Source of the DNA: Hypericibacter adhaerens
Lineage (GTDB): Bacteria; Pseudomonadota; Alphaproteobacteria; Dongiales; Dongiaceae
Length of the DNA: 64,000 nucleotides
Reading direction: 5' to 3'
NCBI RefSeq assembly: GCF_008728835.1
Contig: NZ_CP042582.1
Location: 5,191,001 to 5,255,000, forward strand
The first letter of the stretch is position 1, and every line of letters begins with the position of its first letter. Position numbers and translations under genes: made by a program. Under the pieces are notes generated by a model, which worked only from the letters and a program-made list of their open reading frames with translations, did not search any database and had not been told where the DNA came from. Positions 1 through 7,771 of the stretch are shown piece after piece.

Positions 1-2
1 AG

Positions 3-869
3 GCCGCCTGGGGCGTGCAAAGCTTCGCCGCCGCCGTACCCCGCAAGCGCGTCGTCGTGATCGGCGCCGGGCCGGCCGGGCTGGAGGCGGCGCGGGTCGC
101 GGCGCTGCGCGGTCACGAGGTCCGGCTGATCGACCGGCGGGATCATATCGGCGGCGCGCAGAGCCTGATGGCGACGCTTCCCGGCCGCGAGGTGGTGGAC
201 GACGTCTTACGCTGGTATGAGCGCGAGCTTGGCGATCTCGGCGTGGCGCTGCATCTGAACGAGGAAGCCCGCGCGGATGCGATCGCCGCCCTGCAACCCG
301 ATGCCGTCGTCATCGCCACCGGCGCCCGGTTCGAGCGGACGGGCGTCACCGGCTTCATCGCCGCGCCGATTCCGGGCTGGGACCGGCCCTTCGTCTTCAC
401 CCCGGAACAGATCCTCGAAGCAGAGGCCGAATGCGGAGACCGCGTGATCGTTCTCGATGAAGAAGGGCAATCCACCGCCGCCGGCATTGCCGAACGGCTC
501 GCCACCGGTGGCGCGAAGGTCGATATCGTCACGCGATGGCAGCTCGTGGCGCCGCGGCTGCAGGGCAGCGGCCAGTTCGCCTGGGTTCTGACCCGGCTCT
601 ATGCGCAGGGCGTGACCTTGCGGCCCAATCACTACCTCAAGGAAATCGGCGACCGCCGGGTCACGTTGTTCAACATCTTCAGCAACGAGGAGACGGAGAT
701 CGGCGATGTCACGGCCGTGGTGCTGGTCGGCGCCAAGCGGCGGGAGGACGATCTCGCGGCGGCGCTGCGGGACAAGGTCGCCGAGATCCATCTCGTGGGC
801 GATGCGGCGGCCCCGCGCTCGCTGTTCGAGGCCGGCTATGAGGGCCACCGCGCCGCGCGGCTGATTTGA
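3..869 (+). CDS. NADH:flavin oxidoreductase (old yellow enzyme family), C-terminal part
   Basis: The reading frame is open to the left edge, so only the C-terminal FAD/NAD(P)-binding part is present. It begins with a Rossmann dinucleotide motif (GAGPAGLEAAR near residue 20) and has a second pyridine-nucleotide fold with VVIATGAR. This layout matches the C-terminal half of large flavoproteins with an N-terminal FMN barrel, such as 2,4-dienoyl-CoA reductase, trimethylamine dehydrogenase and N-methylproline demethylase. In these proteins the C-terminal domain passes electrons to the FMN barrel. The barrel and iron-sulfur cysteines lie outside the window, so the substrate cannot be judged. An internal GTG at 15 is not a convincing start. 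The gene converges on the cupredoxin gene. Confidence 0.75.
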   Translation, partial: AAWGVQSFAAAVPRKRVVVIGAGPAGLEAARVAALRGHEVRLIDRRDHIGGAQSLMATLPGREVVDDVLRWYERELGDLGVALHLNEEARADAIAALQPDAVVIATGARFERTGVTGFIAAPIPGWDRPFVFTPEQILEAEAECGDRVIVLDEEGQSTAAGIAERLATGGAKVDIVTRWQLVAPRLQGSGQFAWVLTRLYAQGVTLRPNHYLKEIGDRRVTLFNIFSNEETEIGDVTAVVLVGAKRREDDLAAALRDKVAEIHLVGDAAAPRSLFEAGYEGHRAARLI

Positions 870-901
870 CGCGAAAACCCTGACTAATCATAGGGTTAAG
901 G

Positions 902-1333
902 TCACGGCGCCGGCAGCACCGTGATGGTGCCCAGCATGCCGTGCCGTTCGTGATGCTTGCAGAAATAGCGATAGGTGCCGGGCGCCGGGAACTTGAAGAG
1001 GAAGACCTCGCCGGCCGGCACGTCGCCGGAATCGAAGGGCATCACCCCCGGCGGCAGGAGCGCGTCGGCATGAAAATCGGCCAGCGCCGGATCGTCCGTG
1101 ATGGTGTGGGTCACAAGCGAGATATTGCGCCATTCGACGATCTGGCCGGCATGGATCGTGACATCGGTGGGCTTGAAGCGGTGGAAGCCCATATCGATGA
1201 TCACGTCCGCCTGCGGGTCGGGCGCGCCATGGGCCGGGCCGAACAGCCCACACCCCGCCGGCCCCGCCAGCAGGCAGGCCACAAGCACCGAAACGGCCAA
1301 TGCTGGTCGTCCCGTCATCGCCATCCCGATCAC
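902..1333 (-). CDS. Exported plastocyanin/azurin-like cupredoxin
   Basis: A 143-residue protein with an N-terminal hydrophobic export segment (residues 10-28) and a single cupredoxin domain. Type 1 copper ligands are visible as H76, C125, H128 and M133. The C-x2-H-x4-M spacing is that of pseudoazurin-type proteins. The ligand loop is unusually His-rich, with further His at 127 and 131. It probably acts in the periplasm as a small electron carrier or copper-binding protein; the partner is unknown. A Cys at 28 ends the leader, but Pro at -3 makes a poor lipobox. Starts at M4 or M6 are also possible. It is divergent from the PhyH gene and converges on the flavin oxidoreductase gene. Confidence 0.8.
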   Translation of the reverse strand: MIGMAMTGRPALAVSVLVACLLAGPAGCGLFGPAHGAPDPQADVIIDMGFHRFKPTDVTIHAGQIVEWRNISLVTHTITDDPALADFHADALLPPGVMPFDSGDVPAGEVFLFKFPAPGTYRYFCKHHERHGMLGTITVLPAP

Positions 1334-1461
1334 TCCCCCGCGGCGACACCGCCGACCACCGGCGCATAGAGTAGCGTCACGACCCGTCCCTCGCCCATAG
1401 CGCCGTTGGGCGCCGGCGGCCGGCTCGGCTAGACTGAGGCGGCAACCATCGAGAGCCCTCC

Positions 1462-2244
1462 ATGACCCTGAAAAGCTTCGCCCCTTCGGTCGCCTCGTCC
1501 GAGCTCATCGCCGCGCTGCGCGAGGATGGCGCGGTCATCCTGCGCGAGCTGGCGTCGACCGAGCTCGCCGATGCGGTCGCCTCCGAGTTGCGGCCGCACT
1601 TCGACCGCATCGGCCAGAAGGCGCAGAGCGACTTCAACGGCTACAAGACGCTGCGTATCTCCAGCATCCTCAAGCGCTCGCGCCGCTCGGCCGAGCTCAT
1701 CGCCCATCCGCGCATCCTCGAAATCGCCGACGCGATCCTGCTGCCCCATTGCATCAACTACCGGATCGGGAGCTGCACCGGGATCGAGATCTGGCCGGAG
1801 GAATCGCAGCAGCGCCTGCATCGCGACGACGGTATCTACCCGATCCGGATGCCCGGCATGGAATGGCAGATCGGGGTCAATTGGGCGCTCGACGATTTCA
1901 CCCTCGAGAACGGCGGCACGCACGTCATCCTCGGCAGCAACCGCTGGAAGGAGCCGCGCCTGCCGCAGGATGAGCCGACGGTCCAGGCCGTGATGCCGAA
2001 GGGATCGGCCGTGATCTATATGGGCTCGACCTGGCATGGCGGCGGCGCCAACCGCAGCAACCGTCCGCGCATGGGGCTGGTCAACACCTACAGCCTCGGC
2101 TGGCTGCGGCAGGAGGAGAACCATTATCTCTCGATCCCGCGCGAGGTTGCCGATTCCTACCCCGAGCCCATCCGCCGCCTGATGGGCTATCAGGGTCATG
2201 GCCGCATCCTCGGCTGGTTCCCCGGCAACCCGGACGGCTACTAG
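1462..2244 (+). CDS. PhyH-family Fe(II)/2-oxoglutarate dioxygenase
   Basis: A 260-residue protein of the phytanoyl-CoA dioxygenase superfamily. The iron triad is visible as H120-x-D122 and distal H192, with Arg at 201/203 suited to bind 2-oxoglutarate. The family hydroxylates small or lipid-like substrates using O2 and 2-oxoglutarate. Nothing in the sequence fixes the substrate. The next gene, rlmH, starts 9 bases downstream and is probably cotranscribed. A second, only distantly similar PhyH protein lies at 53.4 kb. Confidence 0.8.
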   Translation: MTLKSFAPSVASSELIAALREDGAVILRELASTELADAVASELRPHFDRIGQKAQSDFNGYKTLRISSILKRSRRSAELIAHPRILEIADAILLPHCINYRIGSCTGIEIWPEESQQRLHRDDGIYPIRMPGMEWQIGVNWALDDFTLENGGTHVILGSNRWKEPRLPQDEPTVQAVMPKGSAVIYMGSTWHGGGANRSNRPRMGLVNTYSLGWLRQEENHYLSIPREVADSYPEPIRRLMGYQGHGRILGWFPGNPDGY

Positions 2245-2253
2245 CCCCTCTCC

Positions 2254-2721
2254 ATGCGCATCCTGATCGGCGCCGTCGGACGCTGGAAGGCAGGTCCCAC
2301 CCGCGACTTGTTCGAGGATTACCGGCAGCGCCTGACCTGGCCCGTCGAGCTCAAGGAGGTCGAGGAGAAGCGGGCGCTGCCGGAAGCCCAGCTCAAGGCG
2401 CGCGAGGCCGAGCTGCTGCTGGCGGCGCTGCCGCGTGGAAGCGGCGGGCTGGTGACCGTGGCCCTGGACGAAAAGGGGCAGAATCTCGGCAGCGAGGCCT
2501 TCGCGGGCCGGATCGGGAAATGGCGGGACGAGGGCCGTGCCACGATCGCCTTCCTGATCGGCGGGGCCGCCGGCCATGGCAGCGCCGTCCTCGAGGCGGC
2601 CGACCTCAAGCTGGCGCTGGGCGCCATGACCTGGCCGCATCTCCTGGTGCGGGGAATGCTGATGGAGCAGCTTTACCGGGCCCAGCAGATCCTTGCCGGC
2701 CACCCCTATCACCGGTCATGA
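2254..2721 (+). CDS. rlmH: 23S rRNA (pseudouridine-1915-N3)-methyltransferase RlmH
   Basis: At 155 residues this is the usual length for this SPOUT-class methyltransferase, which methylates pseudouridine 1915 in helix 69 of 23S rRNA using S-adenosylmethionine. The trefoil-knot signatures are present: IGGAAGHG at 102-109, TWPHLLVR at 126-133, and the C-terminal HPYHR at 150-154. The glycine-rich loop differs slightly from the common IGGADG form. It is followed by the lipoprotein and gpmI, an order common in alphaproteobacteria. Confidence 0.95.
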   Translation: MRILIGAVGRWKAGPTRDLFEDYRQRLTWPVELKEVEEKRALPEAQLKAREAELLLAALPRGSGGLVTVALDEKGQNLGSEAFAGRIGKWRDEGRATIAFLIGGAAGHGSAVLEAADLKLALGAMTWPHLLVRGMLMEQLYRAQQILAGHPYHRS

Positions 2722-2780
2722 AAAGCCCTTAATTTGCTGCTCGATTCGGCCTCCAGGAGCCCAACCTCAGGAGAGGATAG

Positions 2781-3398
2781 ATGCTCGCGAATCCCGCGCC
2801 GGGCCGGCGCCACCGGCCTGCCGCCGCCCGCTGGCTGGCCGTTGGGCTGGCGCTGTTCCTGACCGGCTGCCTGATCGATTCCAAGAACCCGATCGCGCCC
2901 CCCAGCGCCGACGCCATCGACCCCGAGATACTGGGCAGTTGGGGCGCCACCGGTGACGACGGGGCGATCTTCGTCCATGTGTTCCAGCCGGCCGACAGCC
3001 CGCCGGGCTCCGTGGAGGTGATCACGGTCGGTTTCGAGAAGGACAAGAGCGGCTCGATCGACCATTATTGCGGCCATCTGAGCCGGCTCGAGAAGCGGTA
3101 TTTCATCAACCTGATAGGCCCGGTCGAGGACTGCAAGAAGGCGGCGGGCGAGCCCTATTTCTTCGTCGCTTACGACCGCTCGCTCGACGATGTCCTGACC
3201 GTCAGCCTGATGAAGGAGGATGTGGTCCACAAGGCGATCGCCAGCGGGAAAATCGCCGGCCTCAAGGATGCCAATGGCGCCCCGACGGACCATATTACGG
3301 CGGAGTCCGACGCGATCCGGGCCCTCATCCTGGGCGATACCGGCGGGCTTTGGGACCGGGCCCTGACCCTGCGCCGGGTCAAGCCGCCCGGGAGTTGA
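2781..3398 (+). CDS. Predicted lipoprotein of unknown function
   Basis: A 205-residue protein with an Arg-rich n-region, a hydrophobic stretch (residues 18-28) and a lipobox LTGC with the lipidated Cys at 30. This predicts an outer- or inner-membrane lipoprotein. The mature part starts with an acidic/Pro-rich linker, followed by a motif around ILGSWGATGDDG. That motif resembles the first strand of small lipocalin-like folds, but I cannot assign a family. A Shine-Dalgarno-like AGGAGAGG lies just upstream of the ATG. It sits between rlmH and gpmI on the same strand. Confidence 0.75.
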   Translation: MLANPAPGRRHRPAAARWLAVGLALFLTGCLIDSKNPIAPPSADAIDPEILGSWGATGDDGAIFVHVFQPADSPPGSVEVITVGFEKDKSGSIDHYCGHLSRLEKRYFINLIGPVEDCKKAAGEPYFFVAYDRSLDDVLTVSLMKEDVVHKAIASGKIAGLKDANGAPTDHITAESDAIRALILGDTGGLWDRALTLRRVKPPGS

Positions 3399-3441
3399 GC
3401 CGGCGTCCCCTTCTGCTTCGTGAGAGACAGACTCCCAAACG

Positions 3442-5043
3442 ATGACCGATAAACCTCCCGCCCGTCCCCGCCCCGTCCTGCTCTGCATCCTCGATGGCTG
3501 GGGCCATCGCCCCGAGCCGGCCCAGCCGGACAACGCGATCTGGCAGGCGAGCACCCCCAACCTCGACCGCCTGGCCAAGAGCTCGCCGATGTCCTTCCTC
3601 GACGCCTCGGAAAGCTCGGTCGGCCTGCCGCTGGGGCAGATGGGCAATTCCGAGGTCGGGCATATGAATATCGGCGGCGGCCGCGTGGTGATGCAGGACC
3701 TGCCGCGCATCGATCAGGCCGTGGCCAACGGGTCGCTGGCGAAGAACAAGGTGCTGCTCGATTTCGCCGCCAAGCTCAAGGCGAGCGGCGGCACCTGCCA
3801 TCTCATGGGGCTGGTCTCGCCCGGCGGCGTGCACAGCCATCAGGCGCATATCGCGGCCCTGGCCAACATCGTCGCCGGCGCCGGCGTCAAGGTCGCGATC
3901 CACGCCTTCCTCGACGGGCGCGACACGCCGCCCTCGAGCGCGCGCGGCCAGCTCGCCGATTTCCAGAAATCGCTGAAATCCGGGGCGGCCATCGCCACAG
4001 CGACGGTGAGCGGGCGCTTCTACGCGATGGATCGCGACAAGCGCTGGGAGCGCATCGAGAAGGCCTATGACGCGATGGTTCTGGCGCAAGGCGAGCATGC
4101 CCGCAGCGCCGACGCGGCCGTGGCCCAGAGCTATGAGCGCAAGGCGACCGACGAGTTCGTGGCCCCGACCGTGATCGGCGACTATGCCGGCATGCGCGAT
4201 GGCGACGGCGTGCTGATGGGCAACTTCCGCGCCGACCGCGCCCGCGAGATCCTGCACGCGCTGCTGGATCCCGCCTTCGACGGGTTCGCACGCCGGCGCA
4301 TCGTCACGTTCGCCGCTGCCGCCGGCCTCGTCGAATATTCGGACGCGCTCAACAAGCTGCTGCCGGCGCTGTTCGCGGCGCAGACCGTTTCCAACAGCAT
4401 CGGCGAGCTGGTCGCGAAAGCGGGACTGAAGCAGCTGCGCATCGCCGAGACCGAGAAGTACGCGCACGTCACCTTCTTCTTTAACGGCGGCGAGGAGACC
4501 GTGTTCCCCGGCGAGGACCGCATCCTCGTGCCGTCGCCCAAGGTCGCGACCTACGATCTCCAGCCCGAGATGTCGGCCTACGAGGTGACGGACAAGCTGG
4601 TGGCCGCGATCGACAGCGGCAAATACGATTTCATCGTGGTCAATTTCGCCAACACCGACATGGTCGGCCATACCGGCAAGCTCGACGCCGCCATCAAGGC
4701 GGTCGAGGCCGTGGATCGCTGCATCGGTCGGATCGACGAGGCGCTGCGCCGGGCCGGCGGCACGATGCTGATCACGGCCGACCACGGCAATGCCGAGATG
4801 ATGTTCGACCCCGAGACCAACCAGCCCCACACCGCCCACACGCTCAACCGCGTGCCGGCGATGCTGGTGAACGGCCCCGCCGATGCCGCGGCGCTGGCCG
4901 ACGGCAAGCTCGCGGATGTGGCGCCCACCCTGCTTCAGGTGATGGGGTTGCCGGCACCGAAGGAGATGACGGGCCATTCGCTCATCCGCCAGGCCCGGTC
5001 GCAAGCGGCCCAGGCCCAACGGGAGCGGCGCGTCGGCGAGTGA
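3442..5043 (+). CDS. gpmI: 2,3-bisphosphoglycerate-independent phosphoglycerate mutase
   Basis: A 533-residue enzyme interconverting 3- and 2-phosphoglycerate with two Mn ions, without the bisphosphoglycerate cofactor. The metal-binding LDGWG (D18), the phosphoserine motif GNSEVGH with catalytic S70, and the substrate loop DGRDTPP are all visible. The C-terminal metal site appears as NTDMVGHTG and TADHGNAE. Length is slightly above the usual 510-515 because of C-terminal residues rich in Gln, Ala and Arg. The stop codon overlaps the GTG start of envC (GTGA), so the two genes are likely translationally coupled. Confidence 0.97.
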   Translation: MTDKPPARPRPVLLCILDGWGHRPEPAQPDNAIWQASTPNLDRLAKSSPMSFLDASESSVGLPLGQMGNSEVGHMNIGGGRVVMQDLPRIDQAVANGSLAKNKVLLDFAAKLKASGGTCHLMGLVSPGGVHSHQAHIAALANIVAGAGVKVAIHAFLDGRDTPPSSARGQLADFQKSLKSGAAIATATVSGRFYAMDRDKRWERIEKAYDAMVLAQGEHARSADAAVAQSYERKATDEFVAPTVIGDYAGMRDGDGVLMGNFRADRAREILHALLDPAFDGFARRRIVTFAAAAGLVEYSDALNKLLPALFAAQTVSNSIGELVAKAGLKQLRIAETEKYAHVTFFFNGGEETVFPGEDRILVPSPKVATYDLQPEMSAYEVTDKLVAAIDSGKYDFIVVNFANTDMVGHTGKLDAAIKAVEAVDRCIGRIDEALRRAGGTMLITADHGNAEMMFDPETNQPHTAHTLNRVPAMLVNGPADAAALADGKLADVAPTLLQVMGLPAPKEMTGHSLIRQARSQAAQAQRERRVGE

Positions 5044-6275
5044 CGAGGCTCGGGCCCTTTCATTGGATTCTGGTTGTCCCGTTGATCGCGCTGGCCGGAG
5101 CCCCGATCCTGCCCGGCTGGGCGCAGGATTCGGATTCGGCAGCGAGCGCGCCGACGCAAGCGCAGGATCAGGGCCAGCTGCAGCAGGTCGAGCAGGCGCT
5201 GGAGCGCGACCGCGCCAAGATCGAGGCGTTGCAGCAGCAGCAGACCAAGCTGGCGCAGGAGATCGCGGCGCTGCAGGACCGGATGGTGGCGGCCGCCAAG
5301 CGGGCCCAGGAGCTCGAGACCGGCCTCGACGAGATCAGCGGCACGCTGGCGACGCTCGAGGAGAATCTCGACACCAAGGAGGCCGAGCTGGCGGGGCGCC
5401 GCAAGCAGATGGATGCCAGCCTCGCCGCCCTGGGCTGGCTCGCCCTCCAGCCGCCGGCGGCATTGCTGATCGGCGCCGAACGCCCGCTGGACCGCCTGCG
5501 CGGCGCGCTGCTCCTGGGCAGTGCCGTCCCTGCGCTCAAGACGCGGATGGCCGATCTCAGCGGCTCGCTCACCGAGCTCGAGCGGCTCAAGCGGGAGATT
5601 GCCGAGCGCAAGACGGCGATCGAGGCCGAGAATGCCAGCCTCGCCGACGAGAATCGTGACATTGCCAAGATGGTCGAGGCGCGCCAGGCGCTCGCCGCCA
5701 AGACCGGTGCGGAGCAGGCTGCGGCCGCCAAGCGCGTGGAAAAGCTGGCGGCCGAGGCCAAGGATCTGCGCGACCTGCTCGCCCGGCTCGCGACCCTGCG
5801 GCCGCCCACCAAGCCCGTGACGGACGCCGCCGACGAAACCCAGCTGGCGGCCTTGCCGGGCGCCACGGGCCAGCGCCCCTTTCCCGACCCGCCTCAGGCC
5901 ATCGCCCTCCCGGCCGCCGGCGCCGTCCTGGCGGCCTTCGGCGACCCGCTGGACAGCGGCGGCAAGAGCCAGGGCGTTACATTCCAGACACGTAGCGAAG
6001 CGCAGGTGGTGGCCCCCTATGACGGCCAGGTGGTCTTTAAGGGACCGTTCCGGGGTTATGGCGCAATCTTGATCATCGAACATGCGGGCGGATACCATAG
6101 TCTGCTCGCCGGCCTGGGCCGTATCGATGTGACGCTCGGTCAATGGGTCAAGGAGGGCGAACCGGTCGGTCAGATGGGGCCCGTCGCGAGCGGCGGCCCT
6201 AAACTCTATGTGGAGCTGCGGCGTGGTGGACAACCGATCGACCCCGCGCCGTGGCTGGGCATCCGCGACAACTAG
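5040..6275 (+). CDS. envC: EnvC-like murein hydrolase activator (degenerate M23/LytM)
   Basis: A 411-residue exported protein: signal peptide (1-28), long coiled coil rich in Gln, Ala, Glu and Lys (about 45-260), a linker, and a C-terminal LytM/M23 fold (about 300-405). In the LytM domain the catalytic HxH is replaced (EHAGGYHSLLAGL). This suggests a non-catalytic activator of cell-wall amidases, as known for EnvC, rather than a peptidase. It acts in the periplasm in septal peptidoglycan splitting. The GTG start overlaps the gpmI stop. It is followed one base later by ctpA. Confidence 0.88.
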   Translation: MTRLGPFHWILVVPLIALAGAPILPGWAQDSDSAASAPTQAQDQGQLQQVEQALERDRAKIEALQQQQTKLAQEIAALQDRMVAAAKRAQELETGLDEISGTLATLEENLDTKEAELAGRRKQMDASLAALGWLALQPPAALLIGAERPLDRLRGALLLGSAVPALKTRMADLSGSLTELERLKREIAERKTAIEAENASLADENRDIAKMVEARQALAAKTGAEQAAAAKRVEKLAAEAKDLRDLLARLATLRPPTKPVTDAADETQLAALPGATGQRPFPDPPQAIALPAAGAVLAAFGDPLDSGGKSQGVTFQTRSEAQVVAPYDGQVVFKGPFRGYGAILIIEHAGGYHSLLAGLGRIDVTLGQWVKEGEPVGQMGPVASGGPKLYVELRRGGQPIDPAPWLGIRDN

Positions 6276-6276
6276 A

Positions 6277-7683
6277 ATGGACAAACCCCGCATGACTCGC
6301 ACCCTGCGCTTGGCAGCGGCAGCGGCACTCGCCGTCTGCTTCTACTCCTTCCCCGCCGGCTCGGACGACACTTCCGAGACCTACCGGCAACTCAACCTCT
6401 TCGGCGACGTGTTCGAGCGGGTGCGCTCCTCCTATGTGGAGGAGGTCGGCGACAAGGAGCTGGTGGAAGCTGCCATCAACGGCATGCTGAGCTCGCTCGA
6501 TCCGCATTCGAGCTACATGGACCCGCAGAGCTTCGAGGACATGCAGGTCCAGACCAAGGGCGAGTTCGGCGGCCTCGGCATCGAGGTCACGATGGAGAAC
6601 GGCGTGGTGCGCGTGGTCTCGCCCATCGACGACACGCCGGCCTTCAAGGCCGGGCTGCAGCCGGGCGACTATATCGTCCAGATCGACGGCGAGCCGGTGA
6701 TGGGCCTGACCCTGTCGCAGGCGGTCGACAAGATGCGCGGGCCGGTGGATTCGCCGATCAAGCTCACGATCCAGCGTGGCCAGGGCGATCCCTTCGACGT
6801 GACGCTCAAGCGCGCCGTCATCAAGATCCAGTCGGTGCGCTCGCGCCTCGAGGGCAACGATATCGGCTATGTGCGCATCACCAGCTTCAGCGAGCAGACC
6901 GATGTCGGCCTCAAGGCCGCGATCGACAAGCTGAAGCAGCAGTCCAACAACAAGCTGATCGGCCTGGTGCTCGATCTGCGCAACAACCCGGGCGGCCTGC
7001 TCGACCAGGCGATCGCCGTCTCCGACGATTTCATCGACCAGGGCGAGATCGTCTCGACCCGCGGCCGCGATCCCAAGGCCGCCCAGCGCTTCAACGCCAC
7101 GCCGGGCGACATCACCGGCGGCCTGCCGATGGTGGTGCTCATCAACAGCGGCTCGGCCTCGGCCTCGGAGATCGTGGCGGGCGCGCTCCAGGATCACCAT
7201 CGCGCGATCCTGATGGGCACGACCTCCTTCGGCAAAGGCTCGGTCCAGACCATCATCCCGCTGCCGGGCCATGGCGCGATCCGCCTGACGACGGCGCGCT
7301 ACTACACGCCGTCCGGCCGCTCGATCCAGGGCACCGGCATCGTGCCCGACATCGAGGTCCGCCAGGCCAAGGTCGAGGAGATCCCCGGCCAGGTCGAGCA
7401 TCACGAATCCGAGCTGCGCGGCGCCTTGAACAATGACGGGCTCAAGCCCGATCAGGGCCAGAACCAAAACCAGAACCAGAACCAGGACCAGAATCAAAAC
7501 CAGAACCAGAACCAGACCCCGCCCTCCGGCGGCGGCTCGTCCAGCACGACGCCGCCGGCCGGCGCCACCCCGGCACAGACGCCGGCGCCCGGCGAAGGCG
7601 ACGTGGCCCAGGATTACCAGCTGGGCCGCGCTCTCGACCTGCTGCGCGGGCTGGCGCTGATCCAGGCGCAGAAGTCCAACTGA
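6277..7683 (+). CDS. ctpA: Carboxyl-terminal processing protease CtpA (S41 family)
   Basis: A 468-residue periplasmic serine protease. The ATG at 6277 is preferred over an upstream in-frame ATG at 6208 because it follows the envC stop and puts the hydrophobic export segment (residues 10-27) near the N-terminus. Order: leader, N-terminal helical part, PDZ domain (about 95-165), S41 catalytic core. S295, K320 and Q324 show the spacing of the CtpB/Prc Ser-Lys dyad. A Gln/Asn-only low-complexity tract occupies roughly residues 395-415 and is followed by a Gly/Ser/Thr/Pro linker. Substrates are probably murein hydrolases or other periplasmic proteins. Confidence 0.95.
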   Translation: MDKPRMTRTLRLAAAAALAVCFYSFPAGSDDTSETYRQLNLFGDVFERVRSSYVEEVGDKELVEAAINGMLSSLDPHSSYMDPQSFEDMQVQTKGEFGGLGIEVTMENGVVRVVSPIDDTPAFKAGLQPGDYIVQIDGEPVMGLTLSQAVDKMRGPVDSPIKLTIQRGQGDPFDVTLKRAVIKIQSVRSRLEGNDIGYVRITSFSEQTDVGLKAAIDKLKQQSNNKLIGLVLDLRNNPGGLLDQAIAVSDDFIDQGEIVSTRGRDPKAAQRFNATPGDITGGLPMVVLINSGSASASEIVAGALQDHHRAILMGTTSFGKGSVQTIIPLPGHGAIRLTTARYYTPSGRSIQGTGIVPDIEVRQAKVEEIPGQVEHHESELRGALNNDGLKPDQGQNQNQNQNQDQNQNQNQNQTPPSGGGSSSTTPPAGATPAQTPAPGEGDVAQDYQLGRALDLLRGLALIQAQKSN

Positions 7684-7771
7684 GGCGGCAACGCATGACG
7701 ACGGCGAAGCGCGCGATCCAACGACAATCGCGCCTTCGCCGCGTCGTCGCGGAAAGCGGGCCGGCGAAACG

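Noticed and set aside
6208-6276. Upstream ATG start for ctpA
   Set aside because: It would overlap the end of envC by 68 bases and put 23 polar residues before the export segment.
7450-7522. CRISPR-like or minisatellite array
   Set aside because: The short repeats are in frame within ctpA and encode Gln/Asn. There are no spacers.
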